DNA from: UBA7672 sp041166025
GTDB taxonomy: Bacteria > Pseudomonadota > Alphaproteobacteria > Caulobacterales > Hyphomonadaceae
DNA length: 64,000 bases
NCBI GenBank assembly: GCA_041166025.1
Contig: JBEAMJ010000040.1
Location: forward strand, 1-64,000
Direction of reading: 5' to 3'
Positions 1 through 8,641 of this stretch are shown here, in pieces. The stretch's first letter is position 1. Each line of letters opens with the position of its first letter. A program made the position numbers and the translations under genes. The notes below the pieces were generated by a model. It saw only the letters and a program-made list of their open reading frames with translations. It did not search any database and was not told the origin of the DNA.

Positions 1-1299
1 AGCATGGACCTTCGCCTTCACGATGTCGCCTGGCTTGAGGCTGGTCGTGTCGAGGAACACCGAGCCGTCGATCTCCGGCGCATCCGCCTTCGAGCGCCCG
101 ACGGCCCCGTCCTCGTCCACCTCGTCGATCAGCACATCTATGGTCTGGCCGATCATTGCCTGAGCCCGCGCATCCGCGATCTCGCTCTGCACCGCCATGA
201 AGCGATGCCAGCGTTCCTCCTTCACCTCATCCGGCACATGGCCGGGCAGTGCGGCCGACGCCGCGCCGGTGACATTCTCATATTTGAAGCAGCCGGCGCG
301 CTCGATCCGTGTCTCCTTCATCCAGGCCAGCAGGTGCGCGAAGTCTTCCTCTGTCTCGCCCGGGAAGCCGACGATGAAGGACGAGCGCAGAACGAGCTCG
401 GGGACTTCCGACCGCCATTTGGCGATCCGCTCTGCCGTGCGGTCGATGTTCGCCGGGCGGCGCATCTGTTTCAGCACGGCCGGGCTCGAATGCTGGAACG
501 GGATGTCGAGATAGGGGAGGATCCGCCCATCTGCCATCATTGGCATCACGTCGTCGACATGGGGGTAGGGGTAGACATAGTGCAGCCGCACCCACACGCC
601 GCTCTCGCGCTGCAGCTCGCCCAGTCCCTCGCAAAGGTCCTTGAACCGCGTCTGCCGCTCCTTATCCCGCCACTTGTAGGACGCGTACTTCACGTCCAGC
701 CCGTAGGCCGATGTGTCCTGGCTGATCACGAGGATTTCCTTCACCCCCGCCTTGGTCAGCTGTTCGGCCTCCCGCAGCACCGCATCGATCCGGCGCGACG
801 CTAGATCACCACGCAGGCTCGGGATGATGCAGAAGGAGCAGCGGTTGTTGCAGCCCTCTGAAATCTTGAGGTAGGCGTAATGGCGCGGCGTCAGCCGAAC
901 GCCGCTTTCCGGCACAAGCGACACGAAGGGATGATCCGGCGCCGGCAGATACGTATGCACGGCCTCCATCACCTGCTCGTACTGGTGTGGCCCCGTCACG
1001 GCTAGCACACCCGGATGCCGCTCGGTGATGACATTGGCTTCCGCGCCAAGGCAGCCGGTCACGATCACCTTGCCGTTCTCGTTCAGCGCCTCGCCGATCG
1101 CCTCCAGGCTCTCGTCGCGGGCTGAATCGAGGAAGCCGCACGTATTGACCAGCACAAGGTCCGCACCCTTGTAGTCAGGCGCGATCTGATAGCCCTCGGC
1201 GCGCAAGCGCGTGATGATGCGCTCGCTATCGACCAGCGCCTTCGGGCAGCCGAGCGAGACGATGCCGACCTTGGGCTGGGTTAACGTCGTGTCGGCCAT
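1..1299 (-). CDS. rimO: RimO, ribosomal protein S12 methylthiotransferase (3' end cut by window)
   Basis: Radical-SAM enzyme that adds a methylthio group to an aspartate of ribosomal protein S12 in the cytoplasm. The protein starts MADTTLTQPKVGIVSLGCPK, the typical N-terminal MTTase domain with its first conserved cysteine in SLGCPK. The radical-SAM cluster appears as SEGCNNRCSFC, a CxxxCxxC triad that binds the 4Fe-4S cluster, followed by IPSLRGDLASR. The family continues with a C-terminal TRAM domain, visible here as IDVLIDEVDEDG and LKPGDIVKAKV. 433 codons lie inside the window and the frame is still open at base 1. The family is about 440 residues long, so only a few C-terminal residues are missing. 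The ATG is divergent from the acyltransferase gene, 94 bases away. MiaB is the close alternative, but the IVSLGCPKALVDSE start is that of RimO. Confidence 0.95.
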   Translation of the reverse strand, partial: MADTTLTQPKVGIVSLGCPKALVDSERIITRLRAEGYQIAPDYKGADLVLVNTCGFLDSARDESLEAIGEALNENGKVIVTGCLGAEANVITERHPGVLAVTGPHQYEQVMEAVHTYLPAPDHPFVSLVPESGVRLTPRHYAYLKISEGCNNRCSFCIIPSLRGDLASRRIDAVLREAEQLTKAGVKEILVISQDTSAYGLDVKYASYKWRDKERQTRFKDLCEGLGELQRESGVWVRLHYVYPYPHVDDVMPMMADGRILPYLDIPFQHSSPAVLKQMRRPANIDRTAERIAKWRSEVPELVLRSSFIVGFPGETEEDFAHLLAWMKETRIERAGCFKYENVTGAASAALPGHVPDEVKEERWHRFMAVQSEIADARAQAMIGQTIDVLIDEVDEDGAVGRSKADAPEIDGSVFLDTTSLKPGDIVKAKVHA

Positions 1300-1393
1300 C
1301 TTCGCCTTTCAGGGGAGGGGCAGGGCGCGTGGCGCCTGTCAGGCCCGCCTTTTGCACAAAATCGGGTTCGGGCGCCAGTCGCGCCGCCACAGG

Positions 1394-2491
1394 ATGCCAA
1401 GCGTGCCCGTTGCGGCCTTTCCCAAGGACCTGAAGGCCCTGACGAGCCTGCGATTCTGGGCCGCACTCTGGGTCGTGCTGTTCCATTTCATGCCCTATGC
1501 CGAAGGTTGGGGATCGGCCGTGGCCCTGCTTGGCAAGGGCTATCTCGGCGTCGACTTCTTCTTCGTCCTCTCCGGCTTCGTGCTCGCCCACGTCTATGGA
1601 GACGAACTCAGGGCCGGGGCCTATCGCCATTCGCGCTTCATCGTGAAGCGGATCGCCCGCATCTACCCGATGCACATCGCCATGCTGGCCTTCTTCCTCG
1701 CGCTGGCGCTCGCCGCACCTGCCCTGGGCCTCATCCTCGACAGCGCTGAGCGTTATGACTTCACGAAGATCCCGCAGCAGCTCCTGCTGGTTCATGCCTG
1801 GGTCGGTTCTGGCGAGGAATTCAACTATCCCTCCTGGTCGATAAGCGCGGAATTCTTCGCGTATCTCTGCTTCCCGGCCGTGATGCTGCTCGCGAACCGG
1901 CCGCGCCTTATGGCGGCGCTGGGCCTGGTCGCGGTGTTTGGTTGGTATTTCGGCGCCATCCTGGTCACCGGGCGGCCGTCAACCTGGCTCAATGACTCGC
2001 AGATCATGCGCATCATGCCGGAATTCCTGCTCGGCGCAGGCCTGCGCCAGCTGATGGGCGCAACGCGGCTGCCGGTGCTCGATCATCGCCATGCCACCTC
2101 CGCCGCGGTCGTCCTGGTGATCGCTCTTGCCCTGACGGGGGCGCCCGACTGGCTGATGATCACCGCACTGATCGTCCTACTCGCCGCCGCAGCCGAGCGC
2201 TCGCGCTCCGGCGTTTCGGGAATTCTGGAAACAAAGTTCAGCCTCTATCTCGGCGAGATTTCCTACGCCCTCTACATGGTTCACGTCGCCGTCGGCATGG
2301 TCTGGTTCGAGCTGGCCCAGCGCGTCGTCGACCCCCCCGCCGGCGCAGGCGCCACGGGCATCGCCCTCGTCGCAGGCGCTGTTGTCGCCGCCACACTCGC
2401 GGCGGCAGCCGCCGAGCATGTGATCGAGCGGCCCGGCCGACGCCTGATCACGGCGCTGGCGACGCGCATTGGTGCGCCCGCCCGTAGCTGA
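1394..2491 (+). CDS. Acyltransferase family 3 integral membrane protein
   Basis: Predicted inner-membrane O-acyltransferase (acyltransferase 3 family, as in OafA/NodX). Such proteins move an acyl group, often acetyl, onto cell-surface polysaccharides or other envelope sugars. The 365-residue protein has the family arginine and histidine in LRFWAALWVVLFHF (Arg20, His31), the GYLGVDFFFVLSGFVL segment, YPSWSISAEFFAY near residue 150, and about ten hydrophobic helices. I chose the ATG that begins MPSVPVAAFP because the domain begins just after it. An open frame runs further upstream but overlaps the divergent rimO start. The substrate cannot be told from sequence, and no polysaccharide genes lie beside it. 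Confidence 0.85.
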   Translation: MPSVPVAAFPKDLKALTSLRFWAALWVVLFHFMPYAEGWGSAVALLGKGYLGVDFFFVLSGFVLAHVYGDELRAGAYRHSRFIVKRIARIYPMHIAMLAFFLALALAAPALGLILDSAERYDFTKIPQQLLLVHAWVGSGEEFNYPSWSISAEFFAYLCFPAVMLLANRPRLMAALGLVAVFGWYFGAILVTGRPSTWLNDSQIMRIMPEFLLGAGLRQLMGATRLPVLDHRHATSAAVVLVIALALTGAPDWLMITALIVLLAAAAERSRSGVSGILETKFSLYLGEISYALYMVHVAVGMVWFELAQRVVDPPAGAGATGIALVAGAVVAATLAAAAAEHVIERPGRRLITALATRIGAPARS

Positions 2492-2494
2492 TCG

Positions 2495-3049
2495 TCACGT
2501 GCAATCGTAGACGTCATCGCTCACCGTGCAACGCCGGCAGTTCAGCGCCAGGCGCTTGTCGTCTGAGGAGATGCTGCCGTCATCGGCCACTGAGCGCGTG
2601 TGCTCGCGATACTCGGTGACGTCCCCCGGCTCGTACTCGATGAAGTTGACATACCACTGCTTGCGTCGGTCATGGAGGCGCAGCATGCCGCGATTGGAAA
2701 TTTAGGCGTCGAGCGGCACCCATTCGGTGACGATGTTTTCAGGATAGCCCGTGTCGTTCTGCTGTTCGAGCGTGTCGCCATTCATGCGGAAGGTGGACTT
2801 GAACCCGCGCAGCGTCGGATAGCACCAGGAATCCAGCATCCACGCGATCTGCTCGGGCTTGGCTGGCCGCCACGTCTCGCCTTCATAGCTCGCCGCAAGC
2901 TCGACCGTGCCGATGTCTTCGATACCCGCCATCGCGCCCTTGAACGCCGCCTCGATCTCGGTGCGAAAGGCCAGCGCGCCGGATATCGTCGCCAGAATCC
3001 CGGCCACGGCCCAGACACGGCCGCCGAACGATTTCTTTGTCTGGCTCAT
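2495..3049 (-). pseudogene. Unknown membrane-anchored protein gene split by an in-frame TAA
   Basis: Not recognised as a known family. The ATG beginning MSQTKKSFGGRVWAVAG has a GGGAGG about 11 bases upstream. The N-terminus is one hydrophobic anchor (residues about 11-30), followed by a soluble part with WRPAKPEQIAWMLDSW. The frame meets TAA at 2702-2704 after 115 codons. It then continues open in the same frame for another 69 codons, from ISNRG through WYVNFIEYEPGDV to a Cys-containing end (NCRRCTVSDDVYDC). The continuation is coding-like and in register, so the ancestral product was probably about 184 residues. A single base change (AAA or GAA to TAA) would explain it. Alternatives are a genuine 115-residue protein, translational read-through, or a sequencing error. 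It is the last gene of a leftward run that starts near 5132. Confidence 0.5.
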
Positions 3050-3131
3050 GCGTTGCCCCGCCTCCCACCAGAGACGATAGCACGCTCGCCGCAAGCGACA
3101 AGAATTGGAGCCGCGCGTCCAGCCGATCCGG

Positions 3132-3749
3132 TCACGCTGGGCGCGCCGCGCCCCAGACATTGTATCCGGCAAAGCGCGGCGTCCCCGGCAGGTACATCCG
3201 CTCCGCCCCTTGGATGCGCCAGCCTGCAGCACCGATCATCGCTTCGACATCGCGGGTGAGATGGCACCCCCCGGCCAGAGGCCGCCATACCGGCTCGAGC
3301 CGCCTCTGCCATTTTGTCACGTCGGCATCCGGCGCCACGCCGTGCTCGCAGAACAGCAGCTGCCCCTCCGGCTTCAGCGCGCGTTTCAACGCCGCCAGCG
3401 CACCGACTGCATCCGGGATCGTGCAGAGCGTGTAAGTCGTCACGATCGTGTCGATCGACCCGGGCGCAAGGCCTGCGTCTTCCGCTCCCCGCTGCAGCCA
3501 GTCCAGGGCAAGCCCCTCCGGCTGTCGCGCCCTTCCACGCTTCACCATGGCTGCGTCCGGCTCCAGCGCGATCACGCGTTCCACTTTTTCGCGGTCATAC
3601 AGCGCGAAGTTTCGGCCGCCGCCGGCACCGATCTCGAGCACGACGCCCGTTGCACGCGGGATGATTTTGCGCCGCTGATAGGCGATCGGCTTCGTCCCGC
3701 AGGCGCAGTCGACCAGCCTTGGCGCGATGTAGCGTGAATAGAGACCCAT
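3132..3749 (-). CDS. Class I SAM-dependent methyltransferase (UbiE-like small methyltransferase)
   Basis: Cytoplasmic methyltransferase of unknown substrate. The SAM-binding motif I is VLEIGAGGGRN (residues 37-47), motif II acidic residue is in VIALEPDAAM, and the later DTIVTTYTLCTIPD and LKPEGQLLFCEHG segments are the usual motifs IV to VI of the Methyltransf_11 fold. The 205-residue length fits the small stand-alone class. The ATG lies 3 bases after the stop of the DinB-like gene upstream, so the two are probably co-transcribed. Similar proteins are often annotated as phosphatidylethanolamine N-methyltransferase-like or METTL7-like, but nothing here proves a lipid substrate. Confidence 0.85.
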   Translation of the reverse strand: MGLYSRYIAPRLVDCACGTKPIAYQRRKIIPRATGVVLEIGAGGGRNFALYDREKVERVIALEPDAAMVKRGRARQPEGLALDWLQRGAEDAGLAPGSIDTIVTTYTLCTIPDAVGALAALKRALKPEGQLLFCEHGVAPDADVTKWQRRLEPVWRPLAGGCHLTRDVEAMIGAAGWRIQGAERMYLPGTPRFAGYNVWGAARPA

Positions 3750-3752
3750 CTG

Positions 3753-4253
3753 TCAGCCCCTCGCCCGTGCATAGACGATCATGTCGAGGGATGGCGGCTC
3801 CTGCTCCGTGATCAGTGAGAGAGCGGTATGCGCCTGGCCGCGATGATGCGTCTGATGATTGAAGAAATGCAGCAGGTCAGGCCACAGCTTTGACGTCACC
3901 TGCTCCGGCGTTGTCATCTTTCGGTAGGTGAAGATCTCGTCGAGCTTCGCTGCGTCCAGGCTGTCGACATAGTCGGCGATGCGCTGGTCCTCGGCCTGCC
4001 GTGCAGCCCACAAGGTCCGCAGATCATGATGCAGGATCGCGTTGAGCTTGTCGGGATGTTCACCGGCTCCCGTGAACCGCTTCATCCACACGCGATCGGT
4101 GACCAGGAGGTGATTGAGCGTTCCTCCGAGGCTGCCGAAGAACAGGCCCAGTTGGCGCCATTGCTGCGCGTCATCAAGCGCGAGGGCGGCCTCGTAGATC
4201 CGCGTATTGGCCCAAAGATTGTAGCCGGCAAGGTGCTTGAATTGCTCCAGCAT
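3753..4253 (-). CDS. DinB-family protein (putative metal-dependent hydrolase/transferase)
   Basis: A 166-residue protein of the DinB/YfiT four-helix-bundle superfamily. It has the three histidines expected to bind a divalent metal: His48 in TLNHLLVTD, and two in the C-terminal HFFNHQTHHRGQ motif near residues 130-138. Members include bacillithiol or mycothiol S-transferases and damage-inducible proteins. The thiol partner, if any, is unknown here. It begins 6 bases downstream of a small membrane protein gene and ends 3 bases before a methyltransferase gene, so all three look like one transcript. The start ATG leads directly into the conserved MLEQFKHLAGYNLWAN helix. Confidence 0.85.
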   Translation of the reverse strand: MLEQFKHLAGYNLWANTRIYEAALALDDAQQWRQLGLFFGSLGGTLNHLLVTDRVWMKRFTGAGEHPDKLNAILHHDLRTLWAARQAEDQRIADYVDSLDAAKLDEIFTYRKMTTPEQVTSKLWPDLLHFFNHQTHHRGQAHTALSLITEQEPPSLDMIVYARARG

Positions 4254-4259
4254 CGGTTG

Positions 4260-4649
4260 TCACCTTCCCGATGGTCCCATCGTCGCGACAACGTACGTCA
4301 CGAACAGGCCGACCATGATGCTGTCCACCACCAGCGCCACCCAGGCCTGACGCTTCATCACGCCCGAGCCCAGCATCAGCGCTATGAAGGCGGTCTTCGT
4401 CACGATCGCAAGCGCGATGGCTGCGAGCCGTACGCCGGGTTCGAACGACGCCCAGATCAGCAGCGCACCAGCGGCGGCGATCAGCATGCCCCAGTTGCGC
4501 ACGACGAGATCGAACTGAGGGCTGTCCGGCGCCTCGCCAAAATAGGTCCGCACCGTCGCGCGCGGCGCGATCGTCGCCTGGATCATGCTGAAGGTCAGCA
4601 ACCCCGCGACCAGCAGCACCCACTGGATGTTGTCGACAAGAATTGTCAT
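4260..4649 (-). CDS. Small four-helix membrane protein, unknown function
   Basis: A 129-residue protein with about four hydrophobic segments: residues about 8-26, 52-67, 70-95 and 103-123. Between the first and second helices is a short soluble part containing RTYFGEAPDSPQFDLVVRNWG. I do not recognise a named family. The look is that of small alphaproteobacterial inner-membrane proteins of unknown role. It sits between a DoxX-like gene (81 bases upstream) and a DinB-like gene (6 bases downstream), so it may share their transcript. The ATG is followed directly by the first membrane helix. Confidence 0.7.
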   Translation of the reverse strand: MTILVDNIQWVLLVAGLLTFSMIQATIAPRATVRTYFGEAPDSPQFDLVVRNWGMLIAAAGALLIWASFEPGVRLAAIALAIVTKTAFIALMLGSGVMKRQAWVALVVDSIMVGLFVTYVVATMGPSGR

Positions 4650-4730
4650 GGTTTCCTCCCCAGCGTCGGGGAAGCCTACACGTACACCCCAGGTCCGCCC
4701 ATCCCTGTCGCGCTCAAGTTGACGGCTGGT

Positions 4731-5132
4731 CTACCTACGCAGCGGCAACAGCGCCCGTACACGACCATCGCGCAGCCAGAGCCCAAGCCACACCAGAACG
4801 CCGAGATACACGCCGAAAAGCTCATGGCTGAACAGCGGATTGTCGATACGCACCTGCGTCGCAACCGCTCCGCCAAGCAGCGCGGTTTCCAACACCGCCC
4901 CAAGCATTGCCGTCCGCGGGATCAGGTAAAGCACCACGCACACTGACTCGACGATTCCGATCAGCAGCAGGTGATGGTCAGGCCACCCCAGCGTCCGCAT
5001 CGTCTTCAGCGCCATGTCGGGGGTGAAGAACTTGAAGCTCGCCGACATAGCGAGAAACGCCCCCACCAGCCCCGTCACGATCCAGCCCGCAATCACCATC
5101 CTGCTGCGCGGCATCTTGGTGTCTTCCCTCAT
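4731..5132 (-). CDS. DoxX-like integral membrane protein
   Basis: A 133-residue protein with four predicted membrane helices and the DoxX-like pattern: a first helix ending in SASFKFFTPD, then LLLIGIVESVCVVLYLIPRTAMLGAVLETALLGGAVATQ. The DoxX superfamily is found in respiratory and stress-linked membrane complexes, but most members have no tested role. The start at the GTG-free ATG beginning MREDTKMPRSR is preceded by GGGAGG with good spacing, which favours it over the internal ATG six codons on. It heads the leftward run toward the methyltransferase and follows the glutathione transferase gene by about 100 bases. Confidence 0.75.
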   Translation of the reverse strand: MREDTKMPRSRMVIAGWIVTGLVGAFLAMSASFKFFTPDMALKTMRTLGWPDHHLLLIGIVESVCVVLYLIPRTAMLGAVLETALLGGAVATQVRIDNPLFSHELFGVYLGVLVWLGLWLRDGRVRALLPLRR

Positions 5133-5228
5133 GCCTGCCTCCCATGTGTGTCCTAGGACGAACGCAGTCGATCCAATCCGACAGGGCAGGCCTCAAAAAT
5201 TCAGGAAGTTAGCTGCTGGTGCGTCGGC

Positions 5229-5840
5229 TCAAGGACGCGTCGACTGGAAAGCCGGGAGCGAGTTCGCCTGCTGTGACAATGTGGCGAGGCGCGGATATCG
5301 GCTGCCGACCAGTTCTGGAAACAGCTTCGCCGCAAAGTCATAGCCTGCCACGTACGACGCGACGACCCCGGCGGGCGGGCCGGCTGCGCCCGTGAACATG
5401 GTCTTTGGCGTGTGCGTGTCGGCTATCTCGAGCGCCTTGGCCAGCTGCATTTCGATGCGGTTGATCTCGTCTGCCCAGTGAAGGTCTGCCGGGCGACGCA
5501 CCCGCTCGCCGGACAGCGCCACTGCCTTCTCGGCGATGGTGTTGGCAAGCGCGACGCCCTGCAGGTGTCTGATGCGGTCTGCTCCCGTCGTAGGCAGCAG
5601 GCGGCTGCCTTCCGACGCGGTTTGTTCGAGCCAGTCGATGATCGCCCACGTCTCGATGAGCACTGTTCCGTCATCGAGCTTCAGCGCTGGAACGCGCATC
5701 ATTGGGTTGATCTCTGCGAGCGCCTCCGAACCGGGCCCGCGTGGGGGAACGGGCGCATGCTCGAAAGCGCGACCCTGGAGGTTCATCCACACCGCAACGC
5801 GTCGAACGAATGGCGAGAGAAAGCGGCCATACAGGATCAT
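5229..5840 (-). CDS. Glutathione S-transferase family protein
   Basis: Cytosolic GST-fold protein of 203 residues. The N-terminal thioredoxin-like domain has the start MILYGRFLSPFVRRVAVWM, with the Ser/Pro pair (SPF) where the glutathione-activating residue usually sits, the NPMMRVPAL cis-proline motif near residue 50, and the IETWAIIDWLE segment that contacts the glutathione backbone. The all-alpha C-terminal domain follows from about residue 85. The gene begins 18 bases after the pntB stop and is the last gene of the transhydrogenase operon, which suggests a role in redox or electrophile defence supplied by NADPH. The substrate is unknown. Confidence 0.88.
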   Translation of the reverse strand: MILYGRFLSPFVRRVAVWMNLQGRAFEHAPVPPRGPGSEALAEINPMMRVPALKLDDGTVLIETWAIIDWLEQTASEGSRLLPTTGADRIRHLQGVALANTIAEKAVALSGERVRRPADLHWADEINRIEMQLAKALEIADTHTPKTMFTGAAGPPAGVVASYVAGYDFAAKLFPELVGSRYPRLATLSQQANSLPAFQSTRP

Positions 5841-5858
5841 GCGACCCTCCTGATGCGG

Positions 5859-7274
5859 TCAGAGCGACTTGACGATTTCCTCGCTCATCTTCTTGGCGTC
5901 GCCGAGAAGCATCATCGTGTTCTCGTTGAAGAACAGTGGGTTCTCCACGCCAGCATAGCCGGAGGCGAGCGAACGCTTGATGAAGAACACGGTCTTGGCG
6001 TTCCACACTTTCAGAACCGGCATGCCGTAGATTGGGCTCGCCGTATTGGTTTCGGCGTCCGGGTTCGTCACGTCGTTGGCGCCGATGACGAAGGCGACGT
6101 CCGCCTGGGCGAAGGAGGAGTTGATGTCCTCCAGTTCGTGCACCTCGTCGTAGGGCACCTGCGCTTCGGCCAGCAGAACGTTCATGTGCCCGGGCATTCG
6201 CCCGGCGACGGGGTGAATAGCGTAGGTGATCTCGACGCCTTCTGCCTTCAGTTTCTCGGCCATCTCCTTCAGCGCGTGCTGAGCTTGCGCCACCGCCATG
6301 CCATAGCCGGGGACAATGATGACCTTGGATGCGTTCTTCATGATGAAGGCCGCGTCGTCCGCCGAACCGATCTTCACCGGCTTGGCTGGTCCGCCGCCGG
6401 CCGCGGCTGCCGCCGTCTCGCCGCCGAAGCCGCCGAGGATGACGGAGATGAAGCTGCGGTTCATCGCCTTGCACATGATGTAGGAGAGGATCGCGCCTGA
6501 CGATCCCACCAGCGAGCCGGTGATGATCAGCGCGTTGTTCTCCAGCGTGAAGCCCAGCGCCGCCGCCGCCCAGCCGGAATAGGAGTTCAGCATCGAGACA
6601 ACGACCGGCATGTCCGCCCCGCCGATCGGGATGATTAGCGTCACCCCAAGGATCAGAGCGATCAGCGTCAGAGCCAGGAACATCCAGGGTTGGGATCCCT
6701 GCGTCTGCACCATCATCACCACCAGCACGATGATCGCGACTCCGAAGGCGATATTGATCGTATGCCGAGCGGGCAGGATGATCGGGGCGCCGGACATGTT
6801 GCCGTTGAGCTTGAGGAAGGCGATCACCGATCCCGTGAAGGTCAGGGCGCCGATGGCGGATCCCACGGAAAGTTCGATCAGCGAAATCGTGTTGATCGCG
6901 CCGGGAACGCCGATGCCATAGCTTTCCGGCGCGTAGAGCGCGGCCGCCGCGACGAGAACGGCGGCAAGCCCCACCAGCGAGTGGAAGAAAGCCACCAGCT
7001 GTGGCATCGCCGTCATCTTGATGCGCTGGGCGACAATGCCGCCCGCAACGCCGCCTACTGCAATACCGCCCGCAATGATCAGGAGCGTTGCGGCATCCAG
7101 CCCGCCCGCACTATCCCACAGCATCCAGAGCGTCGTTCCCACAGCCAACACCATCCCGATGATGCCGTTGTTCGCGCCGGCGCGACTGGTCTCGGGGCTC
7201 GAAAGCCCACGGAGCGAAAGGATGAAGAGAACGCCTGAGGCTAGATAGAGCAGGGCAGCGATGTTGGCGTTCAT
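5859..7274 (-). CDS. pntB: PntB, NAD(P) transhydrogenase subunit beta
   Basis: Membrane subunit of the proton-translocating transhydrogenase, which uses the proton gradient to reduce NADP+ with NADH. The 471-residue protein has about eight or nine membrane helices (domain II) up to about residue 270. A C-terminal NADP(H)-binding Rossmann domain III follows, with VIIVPGYGMAVAQAQH as the dinucleotide fold, HPVAGRMPGHMNVLLAEA, and FVIGANDVTNPDA near the end. This is the normal length for PntB. Its ATG overlaps the stop of the upstream dehalogenase gene by four bases (ATGA), so translation is coupled to that gene rather than directly to pntAB. NADPH from this complex would feed the GST and other reductive steps nearby. 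Confidence 0.97.
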   Translation of the reverse strand: MNANIAALLYLASGVLFILSLRGLSSPETSRAGANNGIIGMVLAVGTTLWMLWDSAGGLDAATLLIIAGGIAVGGVAGGIVAQRIKMTAMPQLVAFFHSLVGLAAVLVAAAALYAPESYGIGVPGAINTISLIELSVGSAIGALTFTGSVIAFLKLNGNMSGAPIILPARHTINIAFGVAIIVLVVMMVQTQGSQPWMFLALTLIALILGVTLIIPIGGADMPVVVSMLNSYSGWAAAALGFTLENNALIITGSLVGSSGAILSYIMCKAMNRSFISVILGGFGGETAAAAAGGGPAKPVKIGSADDAAFIMKNASKVIIVPGYGMAVAQAQHALKEMAEKLKAEGVEITYAIHPVAGRMPGHMNVLLAEAQVPYDEVHELEDINSSFAQADVAFVIGANDVTNPDAETNTASPIYGMPVLKVWNAKTVFFIKRSLASGYAGVENPLFFNENTMMLLGDAKKMSEEIVKSL

Positions 7275-8224
7275 GTTCGGTCCGGCCTCGTTGTGGTCTG
7301 GCTACCCAGCCCGAAAGATGCCAGGGCGGCGCGTGCGATCGGCTCGCCCCACTCCTGGAGAAAGTGTCCGCCCTCGGCGATCAGCATCGGCTCCGGGCAG
7401 TTGCGGATCATGGCGTGCAGAGCGCGCATCACCGGCTCGCCGAGCACAGGGTCGGCCTGGCCGATCGCCATGAAGCTGTGTCCGGTCCAGCGTTCCCGGA
7501 AAAACTCTGCCGATGCGAGGCCGTGGTCGACGCCCTCCATTGCGGGGTCGACCGGGACCAGCTGAGGAAAGCGACGCACGCCGGCCTTGAACGTGCCGTC
7601 TGGAAATGGAGCGTTGTAGGCGTCCTTCTCAGCGTCGTTCAGCACCGGCGTCCCGCGCTTCATCAGCGCGCCGACATCCATGTCGGGATTGGCGGCAGCA
7701 TAGTCTTTCCACGCGTTGAAGCCTCGCCCTGGAGAGGCGCCCGTGCCGATCCCTGTGTTCATAATCAGGAGCCGCGTGATTTCAGCGCGATCCTTTGGCA
7801 GAGTCAGGCCCAACAGGCCGCCCCAGTCCTGGACGACGATGCACACATTCTTCAGCATCATCCGGTCGAGGAAGGCCAGTATCGTGCCGCGATGGAAGTT
7901 GAACGTGTAGACCTCGTCCTTCACGGGCTTGTCCGATCGGCCGAAGCCGAACCAGTCCGGCGCCACGACGCGATGGCCAGCGCCGACGAACACAGGCAGC
8001 ATCTTGCGGTAGAGATAGCTCCAACTCGGCTCGCCATGCAGGCAGAGGAACGTCACAGTCGCATCGCGCGGCCCCTCATCGACGTAGTGCAGGCGAAGCC
8101 CCTCATAGCCCTTGAGGTCGTCGAAATAGCGCGGCGGATAAGACCAGCCTGGCAGACTGGCGAATCGTTCGTCCGGCGTGCGGACGATCGAGCCAAACCG
8201 CGGATGATCGAAAGCGGCTGCCAT
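7271..8224 (-). CDS. Haloalkane dehalogenase (DhlA/HLD-I type) inside the pnt operon
   Basis: Alpha/beta hydrolase that matches the haloalkane dehalogenase family, which hydrolyses carbon-halogen bonds. Counting from the ATG, the sequence has the nucleophile Asp133 and first halide-binding Trp134 in VVQDWGG, Glu65 of the oxyanion motif HGEPSWSYLYRKM, a second Trp172 in FNAWK, the acid Asp258 in GQADPVLG and the base His287 in GGHFLQEWGE. The order and spacing match the subfamily typified by DhlA of Xanthobacter, where the acid lies after the cap domain. At 317 residues it is full length. A GTG one codon upstream (8227) is an alternative start. It lies 6 bases after pntAB and overlaps pntB by four bases, so it is translated within the transhydrogenase operon. 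I infer true dehalogenase chemistry from the complete set of residues; the natural substrate is unknown. Confidence 0.88.
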   Translation of the reverse strand: MAAAFDHPRFGSIVRTPDERFASLPGWSYPPRYFDDLKGYEGLRLHYVDEGPRDATVTFLCLHGEPSWSYLYRKMLPVFVGAGHRVVAPDWFGFGRSDKPVKDEVYTFNFHRGTILAFLDRMMLKNVCIVVQDWGGLLGLTLPKDRAEITRLLIMNTGIGTGASPGRGFNAWKDYAAANPDMDVGALMKRGTPVLNDAEKDAYNAPFPDGTFKAGVRRFPQLVPVDPAMEGVDHGLASAEFFRERWTGHSFMAIGQADPVLGEPVMRALHAMIRNCPEPMLIAEGGHFLQEWGEPIARAALASFGLGSQTTTRPDRT

Positions 8225-8230
8225 CACGCT

Positions 8231-8641
8231 CTACTTCCCCGCCGGTTTTGCGGCCGGTTTCTCTTTCTTCTTGTACATCGCAAGCATGCGCTTGGTTACG
8301 AGGAAGCCGCCGAAGATGTTCACGGCCGCTAGCGCCACGGCGACGCCGCCCATGCCCTTCGATAGCCAGAGGTCTCCGGTCATCTCCTGGCCCGAGCCCG
8401 CAGCCGCGGCGATCAGCGCGCCGACGATGATCACCGAAGAGATCGCGTTGGTGACGGCCATGAGTGGCGTGTGCAGCGCCGGCGTGACCGACCAGACGAC
8501 ATAGTAGCCAACAAAAATCGACAGCACGAAGATCGCGAGGCGGAAGATCAGGCCGTCGGATTGCTCTGCTCCAGTCGCCGCGAGCGCGGGCGAGGCAAGA
8601 GCGCATGCAAGAACCCCTAGGACGGCAAGACACTTTATCAT
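8231..8641 (-). CDS. pntAB: PntAB, NAD(P) transhydrogenase small membrane subunit (alpha part 2)
   Basis: A 136-residue membrane protein corresponding to the C-terminal membrane part of E. coli PntA, encoded separately as in many alphaproteobacteria. It begins with a hydrophobic leader (MIKCLAVLGVLACALASPALA), unusual but often seen in this split subunit. Three membrane helices follow, with the conserved SVTPALHTPLMAVTNAISS loop and VNIFGGFLVTKRMLAMYKKK at the end. The ATG overlaps the stop of the small membrane protein upstream by four bases, and the dehalogenase gene follows almost at once. With pntA and pntB it forms the proton channel of the transhydrogenase. Confidence 0.95.
   Translation of the reverse strand: MIKCLAVLGVLACALASPALAATGAEQSDGLIFRLAIFVLSIFVGYYVVWSVTPALHTPLMAVTNAISSVIIVGALIAAAAGSGQEMTGDLWLSKGMGGVAVALAAVNIFGGFLVTKRMLAMYKKKEKPAAKPAGK

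Noticed and set aside
4..804. 266-codon open frame on the plus strand
   Set aside because: It is antisense to rimO, whose radical-SAM motifs are unmistakable; long antisense frames are expected at this GC content.
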